64,000 nt of DNA. It comes from Siphonodentalium dalli. Taxonomy: Eukaryota > Mollusca > Scaphopoda > Gadilida > Siphonodentaliidae. Shown here one piece after another: positions 12,167 to 24,363 of the stretch. Under the pieces are notes generated by a model. That model saw nothing but the letters and a program-made list of their open reading frames with translations. It did no database searches and was not told where the DNA came from. The stretch spans positions 49,824,911 through 49,888,910 of the forward strand of contig CP136066.1 of NCBI GenBank assembly GCA_032622095.1. Reading direction: 5' to 3'. Both the position numbers and the translations under genes were made by a program. Within the stretch, counting starts at the first letter, position 1; each line of letters starts with the position of its first letter.

Positions 12167-12333
12167 GATACCATTACGCAGGCATGCAGAACATTGTACA
12201 GTGTATCTGTGGCATGAGCTATGGCAAATATGGAAGCCTTCCTGAATCCAACTGTGTCTCGGCTTGCCCAGGAGACAATACTCAGAATTGTGGGGAAGAT
12301 TATGCTTCGGCAGTGTTCAAAACTGGAGTTTGA
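12167..12333 (+). CDS. WSC domain, second-half and last exon (gene copy 1)
   Basis: A 167 bp terminal coding exon follows acceptor TTTTCAG and completes the WSC domain in phase 1. It reads GYHYAGMQN, then QCICGMSYGKYGSLPES, then CPGDNTQNCGEDYASAVFKTG, ending in TGA at 12331. The cysteine spacing fits WSC, but two usually conserved spots differ: the Gly before the QCxCG core and the second Gly of CGG. Copy 2 keeps both (GGQCFCG, CGGIW). The stop lies at the same aligned place in both copies, which supports it as the true end. Copy 1 may be under relaxed constraint but has no frameshift. Confidence 0.85.
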
Positions 12334-12518
12334 GGCCACACTCAGACTCAACAACGGCTCAGTCAATTCCGCTGGAAGTAACATCTACTCCTCCGGACTA
12401 TTTAAATCATGCGCACACTGCCGAGACATATATGTTACAATGCATTCATTGCATATGGGTAGATATTCAACAGACAGACAAATTGCATATTGTAGTGTTC
12501 AGTTGTTAAACAATTTGT

Positions 12519-12524
12519 AATAAA
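12519..12524 (+). terminator. Probable poly(A) signal of WSC gene copy 1
   Basis: AATAAA lies 186 bp after the TGA, in a 3' region that aligns with copy 2. At the aligned site in copy 2 (about 31917) the hexamer reads ATTAAG, so it appears lost there. Confidence 0.55.
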
Positions 12525-12743
12525 GGCCCACTTAATTTTCAAATCACGGATAATTTTTTATAGTGCCTTGATATACGGTCCTAATAACAAGCTATGCCAT
12601 AAGATATGATTAAAATCCTATAATTCACCATTGGCAAAGTCTGTATCTCAGAAGGTGCCCATAAAGTTATAGAAAATAGATTAAATCATAAAATAATTTT
12701 CCCCGTTATGGCTCCCAGATTGCAACAAAATTCAAAATATAGT

Positions 12744-12813
12744 TTATTTTCAATGGAAGGGGAATAACTCTATATCTAAATATATAGAGTTAGTCCCCCT
12801 CCATTGAAAATAA
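12744..12813. repeat. Near-perfect hairpin of about 32 bp stems
   Basis: TTTTCAATGGAAGGGGAATA and its flank pair with the complementary arm ending CCCCTCCATTGAAAA across a very short loop at about 12776. It is probably a foldback MITE remnant 3' of WSC copy 1. Confidence 0.8.
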
Positions 12814-12875
12814 TAGACATTAAGCAAAAACTGGAGCACAGAACAGACAGCGATATCTCAATAAAAGCAACATGT

Positions 12876-14620
12876 TCACTGTTTATTACATCGAATAAGT
12901 TGAAAATACAATGTGTTGGGGCTTCCTCTTTCAAATGGTATATAATATGGCATATATCTTATATAATGTGATTCAGGGGTTCGAAAATTAAACGGGCCTT
13001 TAAATATGGCATGGCGATTGTTTTGTGATGCTATTTGACAATCATTCAATGTGATGGACTCATCAACAGAACCGCACATTGTAACCATTACACGTCTATT
13101 TATAAGAAAGTATATTTCCAGCTGAATTTGCCGAGTCGTTGAGAATGAATTAAGTCAAGTTAATAGGTTACATACAATTGATATCTTCCTTAGACAACAA
13201 CAGTGACGCGTGTTAAAATCGCACATATGTTTACCAAATATCATACTTCACATGGAAAGAGTCTCAAGCATTATATATTCATTGCATGAAGCCGATGGGT
13301 GTGGTGGTTTGTCCATTCACATTCACATACATGGTTTCGCTGACCACCGAAGGGTTCACAGCAAATTAAGAAATATAAATATCAAAATTGATGGCAACAT
13401 CCAGCAATGTCCTAATCATGCATGCGTGCGCGTGTATCTATGTTGATTAGATGTCTTTTTATTTTCTATCAATAAGTTGACAGGACATTATATCCGATTC
13501 TAGTTTCTCAACCGAAATTCAACTCTACGGATTTAGTTGTATGTAAACTATATCATATCGAAGATGAGAGGAATCAATTCAATTTTTACTGATGTTATGT
13601 TTGAAGATGTCTATTTTATTAATTAAATATAGCAGTTTTCATCCACCAAGATGGGTGTAAATTATCTACTACGGTGTGACACCCGTAGTATAGATTAACG
13701 CAGATTAACAATATGACAGCCATATGTGATAACCCTATGAATTTTGAAGAATATGAACTGTATATCAGTTTGTAAATTTTGCATAGAAATGTTATTTATA
13801 TATTTCCTCCAAAGGGCATCGACAGAAAATATAGTAATATATGTACAAGTTTACACATAGTTATCACAATAAGGAATCCAACATTTCCGATATCGAATCC
13901 CAGAAATGTGTAATTCAGCCGGGACTGCCTCTCGAAAGAAATGTGTAACTTTAAAAATCGGAAACTCAATAGCTTTCGTTGCACAAAATTTTCAAACAAC
14001 AAGCTACACGAATGGTTTATCTACACACAACATATGATATAATTTCATAAGTTCTGTTTGACAGTGGACACCTAGTGGTGTGGCTTAATTGTCTTTGCTT
14101 ATGGTCTCGTGTCTTGTTCAGAACTGTCCTCCTATTAATTTCTCTAAACTTATATTCTTGTATATGATTTCGTGTGGCATTTGAACAGCTGAGCCAATAC
14201 CATGATGCAAATAGGGATTTTTCAGTATTCAAAATGGAATGGCAGCTAAAACTTTTAATTTATTAAATTGAAAGCTATTTATGCTGTTCGCAATCATTTT
14301 TATTAAACCATTGAGACTCGCACACTTCATGTCAATACTGCGCACAATGTGGCCCCACAACTATTATCCCAGTATCAACAGGATCAGAAACAAACTTCAG
14401 CAGATAGTGAATATCAATTTCTGATTTTGGTACCGCGTGTTTTTGCAGAATCGCATGTCGTTGAATATTTTCCAAGCAGTAGTATCGAAATCTTTAGGTT
14501 TTCAGACCCCCGGGCCAGTTAGATATGACTGCTCGAGCAATGGGGGAGAGGTTTGCTGGGTCTTTGTTTCAGAACACCTAGTATTCGAGCGATTAGCTAA
14601 CCTGAAATCTTATGACGCAA
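12876..14620 (+). repeat. 3' flank of WSC copy 1, homologous to 31.92-35.93 kb
   Basis: The landmarks GAGAATGAATT, TTAATAGGTTACA, CACCTAGT, TAAATTATCTACTACGGTG and TTTTCAGACCCC appear in the same order at 31.9-35.9 kb. Here the unit of about 0.9 kb (13.44-14.45 kb) is present once. In the other flank it occurs four times. No coding frame is supported. It is a segmental duplication flank. Confidence 0.8.
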
Positions 14621-14629
14621 TAAAATGAC

Positions 14630-15480
14630 TCAAAATTGATTCAAACACCCCGGTTATATATTAGGTGATTCATAACACTCTTGTCAATTACATAATCGGA
14701 GATATTGGCAATTGCTTTATCTATCAGTTATGACCTTGCGAAGATCGTCAACAGGCGGCTTATTCCAAATGCTTTGGAACCCTCATCCAGTAATACCGAA
14801 CATTATTTATGCGTATAACTTAACCGATATAATAAACTAACCAACCAGGGTTACTGTAACGTCATTAGCTCTCTTGGGATATACTATAAGCAACGATTCA
14901 AAACCTCGGCTTTTGATATCACTGCCTGAACAAAGATTCAACGATATGCAGTTTCGTTCACAGCAGAAGTCAGTTATGTATTGCATCGCCATACATTTAT
15001 ACATTCTAAAAGCATAACACACAATTGCCCTGAAATTAATATAATGGCTGGAATTTAATAACCTAACCTAGATATAAATTGTGGAATTTAATGTGTCCAT
15101 GTCTAATTGTTATTACTATTATTAAATGATTATCTTTGATAAATTGGATAGTAGATATCAGGATGATTGAATTAAATGTATTATTGAAAATGTTGCATGT
15201 TGTAAAATTTGTAAATCTGTATCATTTAAATTTTAAAACTTACAATTTAAATTAGTTAATATATATGGTACGATCTAAATTTCCAGTACAATTTGGAAAG
15301 ATGCACAGATGAATATTATAACAATTGATATATGTCTTTCAGTTAGACGAGACCATTATTTTGTTACCTGGTCACTTTGCGACCACATGGGACATTATAA
15401 GATGAAAATGCCTGAGAATATAATTAGAGCTCACGCACGTATCACGGCATGTTAGACTGCTAATAAGATCTTATGATGAG
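14630..15480. other. Noncoding, no gene seen
   Basis: AT-rich sequence without a recognised domain, splice-bounded exon or repeat. Confidence 0.45.
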
Positions 15481-16664
15481 GCGCATGTAATGTGCATTTT
15501 CTCTCGCTCCATCCTCAACTTGTTCACCCTATATATCCCAGAACCCATGTAATATCCTATGTATCTATCTGTTATCAGCCCCGATATTAACACACAATCC
15601 CAGGAAGAATTATATATGCATTGTACAGGACCCCTTCATGACACGTAATGGAGGACACCTGAAAAGCCACGTGCTTACTGTGTCGTTCTCTCTTTCTACC
15701 TGATAAATCAGCATACGTATTATAATAATATATTTACGTATTCACATGTCCAATGAACATTTATGTGACATGTATCTTGTAGATAATTAAACAATGTTTA
15801 AACCAAAGCGAATGGTACACGGGTTTTATATTCAAGTTAAACCAATATGGGATAATTGGACACCTACAAATAAACTTATAATTAGTTAGCCAACCGATCA
15901 CAACATGTATTGGGTTGGCATTTCATATTCTGATCAGTCAACAATCGGAGCTGGTATGTATCAAGGAATTTTTATTGGGTCCTTTCCCATTTTTATCTTA
16001 CATTAACAATATATAATATTGTATTTGTGGACTTATCTATCACCATCATATCTCTGACTCCTATGTATGCTGGTGGCATATGTTTTTCCAGTGTTAAACT
16101 GCGAGTTCAGTGTGCCCAGAATCTTACCGGCTGATGGTCTTGATCAGGTGTCGCAATGGTAAAAAATAATGGATGGTTAATTTAAACATTAAAAAAGTAT
16201 GATCTTAAGAAATTACGAATTTGTAGCGTGAGGTGTGGTGTTATATAATTAGTGCCCCAAAAAAGTAGGTAAGCATGAGTGATCCTTCTCAACCCTAGAA
16301 TTCTGTGAAATGGTAAAATATTCTTAGATTTATAACAACTATTATAAATGTATCATTATTTAAGTGATGCTTTCAGTGAAAAGACCAGCAATGTAGAAAT
16401 ATTCTGTGACATCCCCAAAGCATATTTTTCCACTCCATCATCATCTTCGTCACCGGAAGGCTACTCTTATTCTCAATACCCTATATATCCCAGAACACAT
16501 GCAATATCCTATTTATCTATCTATTATCCAGCCACGATATTAACGGAAAATCCAGAGAAGAAGTATATATGCATTGTACAGTGCCCTTCATGACACATAG
16601 GGAGAACACCCGAAAAGCTCAGTCTGTTATCCCGAAAATCCGCACATTGTCTTCTTATACTTAA

Positions 16665-16800
16665 AGGTACTCAATCCGATCAGGCGCTCCTAAATTACTA
16701 TTTCTTTGGCTTCGAGGGTAAACAATATTTGATTCAGGTCGATGAACCTACCCATCAAAGCTCAGAGTGATCAGATATCGATTTTTTAAGTTTATTATTT
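16665..16800. mobile_element. Partial TTAA-type element (AGGTACTCAATCCGATC family)
   Basis: TTAA at 16661 is followed by AGGTACTCAATCCGATCAG. The next 130 bp match the left arm of the complete palindromic copy at 54816-55154, with the phrases TTTCTTTGGCTT and CCCATCAAAGCTCAGAGT. No matching right arm is present, so this is a broken copy inside the segment that splits the tandem duplication. Confidence 0.7.
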
Positions 16801-16849
16801 CAATTGTTTGTAGGACAGAAGCACGGGGGCAAACGGACGGTCTTGCAGA

Positions 16850-16917
16850 TAAAGATGGATAACTCTAAAATCAAGTGGTTATTATTACCACTTGATTTCA
16901 GAGTTATCCATCTTTAT
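16850..16917. repeat. Perfect-looking hairpin of about 32 bp stems
   Basis: AAAGATGGATAACTCT, then ATCAAGTGGTTA, pairs with TAACCACTTGAT analogues and AGAGTTATCCATCTTT across a very short loop. The AAAGATGGATAACTC edge resembles the tip of the TTAA element at 18893-19349. Confidence 0.75.
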
Positions 16918-17534
16918 ATTCAATGGCACAAATAAGCTAGCCAACGGCTTTTCATGTGTACGCCCTTTAACATGTGTTTTCACTGTAGTCCGCGCCATAA
17001 AACGGAATAACTAATATGACTCCATTATCTGCTTATTTCAAAATCAAATTATCACATTATGTACCTATTTAACATTATAGGTTGATTATGTGCGTATTTG
17101 CGTGAGGATATGTTGGAAAAGCCATGTGCTTACTGTGTCCCTATGTTTCTACCTGATAAAATAAATCACCATACCTATTATAATTATATATTTACGTATT
17201 AACATGTCCAATGCACATTTATGTAACATGTATTTTGTAGAAAATTTAACTATGTTTAAACCAAGGCATTTCAACGTGTATGGTACATGGGTTTTATATT
17301 CAAGTTAACCCAATGTGTAACAATTGGACACCTACTGAACTAAACTGATGATTACTTAATCAACCGATCACAAGATGTATTTGGTTGGCATTTCATATTC
17401 TGATTACGCAACAATCGGTGCTGGTATGTATCAAGGATTTTTATTGGGCCCTTTTTATCTTACATTGACGACATAGCATAATTGTAACGAATGATGGTCT
17501 GGTTAGCGTGTCGCAATGGAGGAAAATAATGGAT

Positions 17535-18849
17535 GGTTAAATTAAGCGCTAAAAGGAATTATAGTATGAATCATCGAATGTTAAAATTAATGTTCAGAGC
17601 TTATTCTTTTTCGCTCATAAAATATATGAACGGCGATGCTGTTTGGGATAACGCCTCACACAATCTCCTCAATAAGCTCGACCGCCTCTACCTAGATTCT
17701 GGCTTGATCCGTTCCATTTCTGCAAACTTTCTGGTAATAAATTTCTTCTGGATCTGGGATGGTGCCCACTCAATGAAGTAAGAACACATTTGGCGGAACA
17801 TTTACAATGAAACAAATCACTGACTACCTTGCCAATCTATTGCCCAATACTTTTGGTGAATTAATCAAGTACCGCCTGAAGAATTCCAGTTCGTATTTAG
17901 CATTACTTAAAAAAAGCAATTGGATTCCACCTTATTTCCTAGTATGATTGTCGAATGGCATACTGCTTGCATGTCAACATTTGACGGCGCAGTCCGTAAG
18001 CTGGGGAGAAACCCATCATCAATATCGATGATGTGTCTGCAAAAATGTGTTCAGTTGTAAACTTTGGTAATTTGTAAATCAAAAGTAGTCAAGGCGTAAT
18101 GTACGTATGTTCAGAACGTGGATCCGACGTATAGATATGTAAATGCTAAAACTTTCCGCAATGTAGTGTTGGCAACTCAGCGTTTATGCCACATCATGAA
18201 TCTCAAAACAACCATGAACCATGATGGTTAATATGCTTAAGAACACTTCAAATATTCACCCAAAGCCACAATCTTTGTATAACATGGGCACTAGGAAGTT
18301 GAATATTTTACATTGCCGTCCGATATAACTACAGTGATCTGAACTTCGATAAATTTCGTAATAATACTGCGCTTAGACCATGTTGCTAGTATGACTATTC
18401 CTTTATCGATATCAAAATAAGACCAGTAAATTGTCGTCTTTTGTGAAAAGGCTTACTCTTAATCTTAATCCCAAGATCGTTACATCCAATATGTACGTGT
18501 CTGGCCGTTTCCTAAACTTATTTCTACAATTCTCCACTCACCTGTATCCGCATCAATCTAGCCACAGACTACAGCACGGGCAAGTTGACTATATTACTAA
18601 CATCGCTAGTCACCATGATATACATACATATAACCAATCCAGGAATATATGTGAGCTTTATTCCGAGACAGGGGAGAGGATCTTCTACTAGGTGCCATAT
18701 ATTGTATTCTATGCCGTTAGCATCATTTATTCATTACAAGCTGAAACATGTTCCTTCTGTGAACCTATATTTAGCAGTGTAGGGGCCTGCTGCCCTTTGT
18801 ACATGGCCATTTTGATATTTTAAATAAAAAATATAAATTAAAAAAAAAT
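17535..18849 (+). pseudogene. 5'-truncated, frameshifted LINE (non-LTR retrotransposon)
   Basis: The start encodes a region like the end of a Jockey/CR1-type reverse transcriptase: GDAVWDNASHNLLNKLDRL, matching the family pattern of xDVVWDN followed by xxLxxxQ. Downstream, in shifting frames, come YLANLLPNTFGE, YRLKNSSSYLALLK, PSMIVEW and a histidine/cysteine stretch resembling HxxxLHCxRYN. A final GRFL-stop lies near 18513. A 3' UTR of about 330 bp ends in an A-rich tail (18820-18849). Several frameshifts and the missing 5' part show a dead copy. The class call rests on family resemblance recalled without a search. Confidence 0.6.
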
Positions 18850-18857
18850 GGTTTTAA

Positions 18858-19577
18858 AGATACGGCGGTGTTGGCGGTATGTATGTTGTTAAAGGTGGAT
18901 TATCTCTTTCTAAACATGTATTATATAGTTAGCGGGATATAAAACATTAGATCTGAATCGAAGACTCCTGTCCGGAAATGTTTCTAATAATTAATATTAA
19001 TTTTATTTCGAATATGTTCTGGTCTAAAAGGGTGGTTGTTTAGCTGACGAACAATAGTGGTTACTGTTAACATAGACCAGAAATTGTATTGCAAAATTTT
19101 GTCACAAATAAACGTTAATAATACTCATTATCGCTTATAAATATGCAATAAAACAATACAACCAATCAACATGGGACATGTGACGTTCGGTACGTAGCCA
19201 TAGGAACAGCCTATATGGTATAACCCGAATGGTCTGTTCTAAAAATAGACAAATAATCGGTCCCAATAAAATATTCGAAATAGTTCATATTTATTATTTT
19301 ATACCCACGCAACTATTTCAAATTTGTTATTGAAAGAGATAATCCATCTTTAAAATATTCAGCTCCGTCAAAAACCGCCATACACAGAAAGAATAGTAGA
19401 ATATAGACATACATTGTTCTTATACCAATCAGAAATATAGCATAACCAGTATGTTATTGTCAAATGTTTTTTCTTTGTTATGTAAACACAAGTAAAAAAC
19501 GTTACAAAACCTGGCTTTTGTTTAGATCCGGATAAGGTAAACATAAAGATCGTTATTTGTTACTGTTTTCCTGATAC
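18858..19577 (-). mobile_element. TTAA-type element (AGATACGGCGGTG terminus), interrupted
   Basis: TTAA at 18854 is followed by AGATACGGCGGTGTTGGCGG. The rest matches the reverse complement of 25571-25827, which ends GTATCT|TTAA. Here the element is split by a second MITE (18893-19349) and is cut at 19577, where the 2.1 kb inverted element begins. The 25.6 kb copy lacks the inserted MITE. No coding frame is seen. Confidence 0.65.
18893..19349. mobile_element. Nested TTAA-flanked MITE with empty site elsewhere
   Basis: The ends are AGGTGGATTATCTCTTTC (left) and, reverse-complemented, AGATGGATTATCTCTTTC (right), flanked by TTAA at 18889-18892 and 19350-19353. The related repeat at 25571-25827 has the uninterrupted sequence with a single TTAA at the same position (near 25792), which gives an empty-site control. 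It is 457 bp and noncoding. Confidence 0.85.
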
Positions 19578-21713
19578 GGACTTAATCTAAGATCTAAGGT
19601 GGATCTTATGATGTAACTTTTCCGTTTCAAGAACGCGTTTCACAAAACAAGATTAAGTCCTACTTAAGTAGTAAGTTAAGTTCCCGCTCATTTAGACTGG
19701 TTATCGACAATTTTCTACAGTCCGGAACGAAAAAATGTGGGCTTGTGCAATCTTTATGTACGGCATTGAGAGGTTATCGAGAAAGAGCCGAGTCCGAGTT
19801 GACATTATTGTGTGACAGGGATGCTGGATAGCGGCTGGGGTGGGGTGGGCGAATCAGCGCATGTATCTTAGTGTCTATAGTCAATGCTTGGCCTTATATT
19901 CGCATATGGATCTTAGACTTGTATGAGTTCCACGATGTGAATTCGAACATGAGTACATCGCAGGCTCTTAAAATGACGAGCTTTGCGTTTACTGACGAGT
20001 GGCGGTGTCAGAAATAAGACAATATAATTATATGGATCGATGCATGACTGCGACCATGCATTCACGCCGAGTTAATCAACTGAGAGCAATGATCAGGCGG
20101 CGATTTTTTTTATGTGAGCCGACATAACTCGTATATTATCGACAACCGCTCTCTACGTGTAGCAATAATACAAATAAATCGGCGATGTCATCAGGACACA
20201 CATAGGTCATTTTTCGATTCAAAGGGAAATGAAAAATATTTGTTAGAGTAACTTTTTAATTATGTTTATGCAGATGTTTCATGTGGTTGTCATACCATGG
20301 ATATATATATATATAACTACGTTTTCGTTAGCACACTCGTATTAAGGGGTGTCATCGTTACGGGTGTGTATATCATATATACAGTATGCTGTACAACGGT
20401 CATCCCACCCCTGCAACAAAGAACATGACAAAAATTTCGACAGCCTTGAAAATCACGACATATGGGCGTGGGCATAAACTCAATAAAAATAATATTCTCT
20501 ATAGAAAATTGTCACTATTTCTAAAACATATTTTGATAAAGAGCGTTTATGTTACCTTTCCTATGTGACATATCTGCTTTGTAAACAGCCGACGGAAATT
20601 TGGAAAGAGGAAAGAATCAACACATTAATTGATCTCATTTTACCCCATCTCCCACACACACATGGAATAACCAAGAGGAGATTGTGAGCTTTGAGCTAGG
20701 CCATAATTCTTATCAAAAGTTTAATTCGTGGGTAATACAATTTTATAATATATATTATCTATAGGTCACATACACAGCTGATAATTGACTATATCCTACA
20801 TTCGACGAGGCTCGGGGTGGCTAGTTGGTCTCTGTGGGGAGGGGGTACATCGTGCAATTTCCAACTGCATCCGCCCCTTAATTGAACCGGACCAAATTTC
20901 CATGTTCGCGAAATGCCATGTCCACCACACACGTTTGATTTAAACTTTCCAATTGGTATCTCAAATATTCCAACATTTCGAAATTTCTAACCTGACGCCC
21001 TAAAGTTGGTGATTTTCGGTTGCTGCTGTTTGTCTAAAACAACACATTCCTTTAGTTAGAAATTCAAACAATTGAAACCTATATATAGTGTACGATTAAT
21101 GTTCTTGTCAGGCATGAAATTTCCAATTGATAAACATTTTGACCAAAGTGTGTGTGTGGTGGGGAAGGGGTGTGGTGGGGGGGGGGGGGTAGACAACACA
21201 CAAACCCCATTCGCACGTCCCTGATGATAAGTCTGTACTCTGAATTGTTTTTACCAAATTAATTCTATGGTTATACGGTGGGAGGGGGGTTGCCCTCTCC
21301 AAACTTTGGTTTTGGAATGTTTGAGGTACCAGTTGGAATGTTTACACCCAAAGAGAATTTGGTGTTGTTTAAGGGGGTGTAGTTGGACATTTCGAGGCGA
21401 ACACCCCCTCTCACTCTGTAGCCACGACCCTGTATACCAGACGACGAATTGCCCACCCAGACAAAGTACAGATATCTCCGTAATTGCAAAATAACATAGG
21501 CCGCCATACGTGTGATCGATATGCCACTTATCACGTGGGTCTTAACTTTAAGATTATCTTATGACACCTCACAGCAGTCTTAAAGTTAAGACCAAGGTTA
21601 AGACCATCTTAAGGTAAGACATTGTTCGTGAAACGCACTTATGACTGAAGTTTGAACTTATGACCATCTTAAGTCCCAACTATGTCAAAAGTTGCTTTCA
21701 TAAAACAGGGCCC
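19578..21713 (-). mobile_element. 2.1 kb TIR element, copy L (outer end missing)
   Basis: This segment is the reverse complement of 21850-23965 over its whole length, with scattered mismatches. Its inner end is AAACAGGGCCC at 21713. Its outer end stops at 19578, before the terminus that the partner keeps. It contains a G-run at 21177-21189 and internal TTAAG/CTTAA-rich inverted motifs. No frame longer than about 90 codons is present, so it is non-autonomous. Confidence 0.8.
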
Positions 21714-21849
21714 TGGACTGAAACACGTACCACTCGATACTCAGAAAGAGTTTGTGTCGACAGTTTAAGTGTAAATTCGATACAACTGGCCACAAGTGTC
21801 TCGGGTACTGGAAGCTGGATGTATGTGGTGTTTGCTGTTTAATCGACCA

Positions 21850-24012
21850 GGGCCCTGTTTCATGAAAGCAACTTATGACATAGTTGGGACTTAAGATGGT
21901 CATAAGTTCAAACTTCAGTCATAAGTGCGTTTCACGAACAAGGTCTTAACTTAAGATGGTCTTAACTTTGGTCTTAACTTTAAGACTGCTGTGAGGTGTC
22001 ATAAGATAATCTTAAAGTTAAGACCCACGTGATAAGTGGCATATCGATCACAAGTATGGCGGCCTATGTTATTTTGCAATTACGGAGATATCTGTACATT
22101 GTCTGGGTGGGCAATTCGTCGTCTGGTATACAGGGTCGTGGCTACAGAATGAGAGGGGGTGTTCGCCTCGAAATGTCCAACTATACCCCCTTAAACAACA
22201 CCAAATTCTCTTTGGGTTTAAACATTCCAACTGATACCTCAAACCAAAAAACCAAAGTTTGGAGAGGGCAACCCCTCCCCCACCGTATAACCATAGGGTT
22301 AATTTGGTAAAAACAATTCAGAGTACAGACTTATCATCAGGGACGTGGCGAATGGGGTTTGTGTGTTGTCTACCCCCCCCCCACCACACACACACTTTGG
22401 TCAAAATGTTTAGCAATTGGAAATTTCATGCCCGACAAGAACATTAATCGTCCACTATATATAGGTTTCAATTGTTTGAATTTCTAACTAGTAAAGGAAT
22501 GTGTTGTTTTAGACAAACAGCAGCAACCGAAAATCACCAACTTTAGGGGCGTCAGGTTAGAAATTTCGAACTGTTGGAATATTTGAGATACCAATTGGAA
22601 AGTTTAAATCCAACGGGTGGGGTGGACATGGCATTTCGCGAACATAGAAGTTTGGCCCGGTTCAATTAAGGGGCGGGTGCAGTTGGAAATTGCACGATGT
22701 ACCCCCCCCCCCACAGAGACCAACTAGCCACCCGAGCCTCGTAGAATGTAGGATATAGTCAATTATCAGCTGCGTATGTGACCTATAGATAATATATATT
22801 ATAAAATTGTATTACCCACGAATTAAACTTTTGATAAGAATTATGGCCTAGCTCAAAGCTCACAATATCCTCTATGTTATTCCATGTGTGTGTGGGAGAT
22901 GGGGTAAACTGAGATCAATTAATGTATTGATTCTTTCCTCTTTCCAAATTTCCGTCGGCTGTTTACAAAGCAGATATGTCATATAGGAAAGGTAACACAA
23001 ACGCTCTTTATAAAAATATGTTTTAGAAATAGTGACAATTTGATATAGAGAATATTATTTTTATTGAGTTTATGCCCACGCCCATATGTCGTGATTTTCA
23101 AGGCTGTCCAAATTTTTGTCATGTTTTTTTTGTTGCAGGGGTGGGATGACCGTTGTACAGCATACTGTATATATGATATACACACCCGTAACGATGACAC
23201 CCCTTAATACGAGTGTGCTAACGAAAACGTAGTTTTATATATATATCCATGGTATGACAACCGCATAAAACATCTGCATAAAAATAATAAAAAAGTTACT
23301 CTAACAAATATTTTTCATTCTCCTTTGAATCGAAAAATGACCTATGTGTGTCCTGATGACATCGCCGATTTATTTTGATTCTTGCTACACGTAGAGAGCG
23401 GTGGTCGATAATATACGAGTTATGTCGTCTCACATAAAAAAAATCGCCTCCTGATCATTGCTCTCGGCTGATTAACTCGGCGTGAATGCATGGTCGCAGT
23501 CATGCATCGATCCATATAATTATATTGTCTTATTTCTGACACCGCCACTCGTCAGTAAACGCAAAGCTCGTCATTTCAAGAGCCTGCGATGTACTCATGT
23601 TCGAATTCACATCGTGGAACTCATACAAGTCTAAGATCCATATGCGAATATAAGGCCATGCATTGACTATAGACACTAAGATACATGCGCTGATTCGCCC
23701 ACCCCGCCCCAGCCGCTATCCAGCATCCCTGTCACACAATAATGTCAACTCGGACTCGGCTCTTTCTCGATAACCTCTCAATGCCGTACATAAAGATTGC
23801 ACAAGCCCACATTTTTTCGTTCCGGACTGTAGAAAATTGTCGATAACCAGTCTAAATGAGCGGGAACTTAACTTACTACTTAAGTAGGACTTAATCTTGT
23901 TTTGTGAAACGCGTTCTTGAAACGGAAAAGTTACATCATAAGATCCACCTTAGATCTTAGATTAAGTCCATCTTAAGATAATCTTATGACCTTGCTTCAT
24001 GAAACAGGCCCC
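21850..24012 (+). mobile_element. 2.1 kb TIR element, copy R (both ends present)
   Basis: It begins GGGCCCTGTTTCATGAAAGC and ends with the inverted counterpart GCTTCATGAAACAGGCCCC at 24012. Subterminal CTTATGAC and CTTAAGATGG motifs occur at both ends. Together with copy L it forms an inverted repeat of about 2 x 2.1 kb around a 136 bp spacer (21714-21849). I cannot fix a target duplication or a superfamily. There is no coding capacity. Confidence 0.8.
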
Positions 24013-24363
24013 AGCTTGTGATCTACAATACAACAGACAGATTGTTCAGCAAGAGAACAAGTGCAAATGAGAACTTGTTCCTTGTGACATCAACTATATG
24101 TCACTAGACTGAATGCCATAGAATATTCAACGCAAACTCACAATCGATTCGGAGACGTGTTTGCGCACACATCGGTAGTTATTCGTTGGTACACTAGTGA
24201 ATGTGGCTTTCCTTTGTTGCTTGGGTATTAGTATTGCATCGGTTTGGTATAGATAGCAACATTGTAAAACCTGATATAATTTCTGGGGAACGATTTGTAC
24301 AGGTAAACTTTCTCTTTTGACCAAGGTTTCACTTTATCATATTGTCTAGTACCAGTGGATGTT
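24013..24363 (+). other. 5' flank of WSC gene copy 2
   Basis: This sequence lies between the 2.1 kb element and the ATG of the signal-peptide exon. I find no convincing TATA box or initiator. The promoter should lie here or inside the adjacent element, which is inference. Confidence 0.3.

Larger units (their letters stand above)
15500..17550. repeat. Tandem duplication, second unit interrupted by insertion
   Basis: Unit 1 spans about 15500-16190 and unit 2 about 16460-17550. They share long phrases, including CCTATATATCCCAGAAC, TATATATGCATTGTACAG, TTTACGTATTMACATGTCCA and GGTTGGCATTTCATATTCTG, in the same order. Unit 2 is split after GAAAAGC (16617) and resumes at GGAAAAGCCATGTGCTT (about 17113). 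Unit 1 keeps the uninterrupted site near 15660. It is noncoding. Confidence 0.8.

Noticed and set aside
20386-20568. Frame conserved in both arms of the large inverted repeat (also 22979-23200)
   Set aside because: The conservation reflects recent duplication of the element. There is no domain and the frames differ in length.
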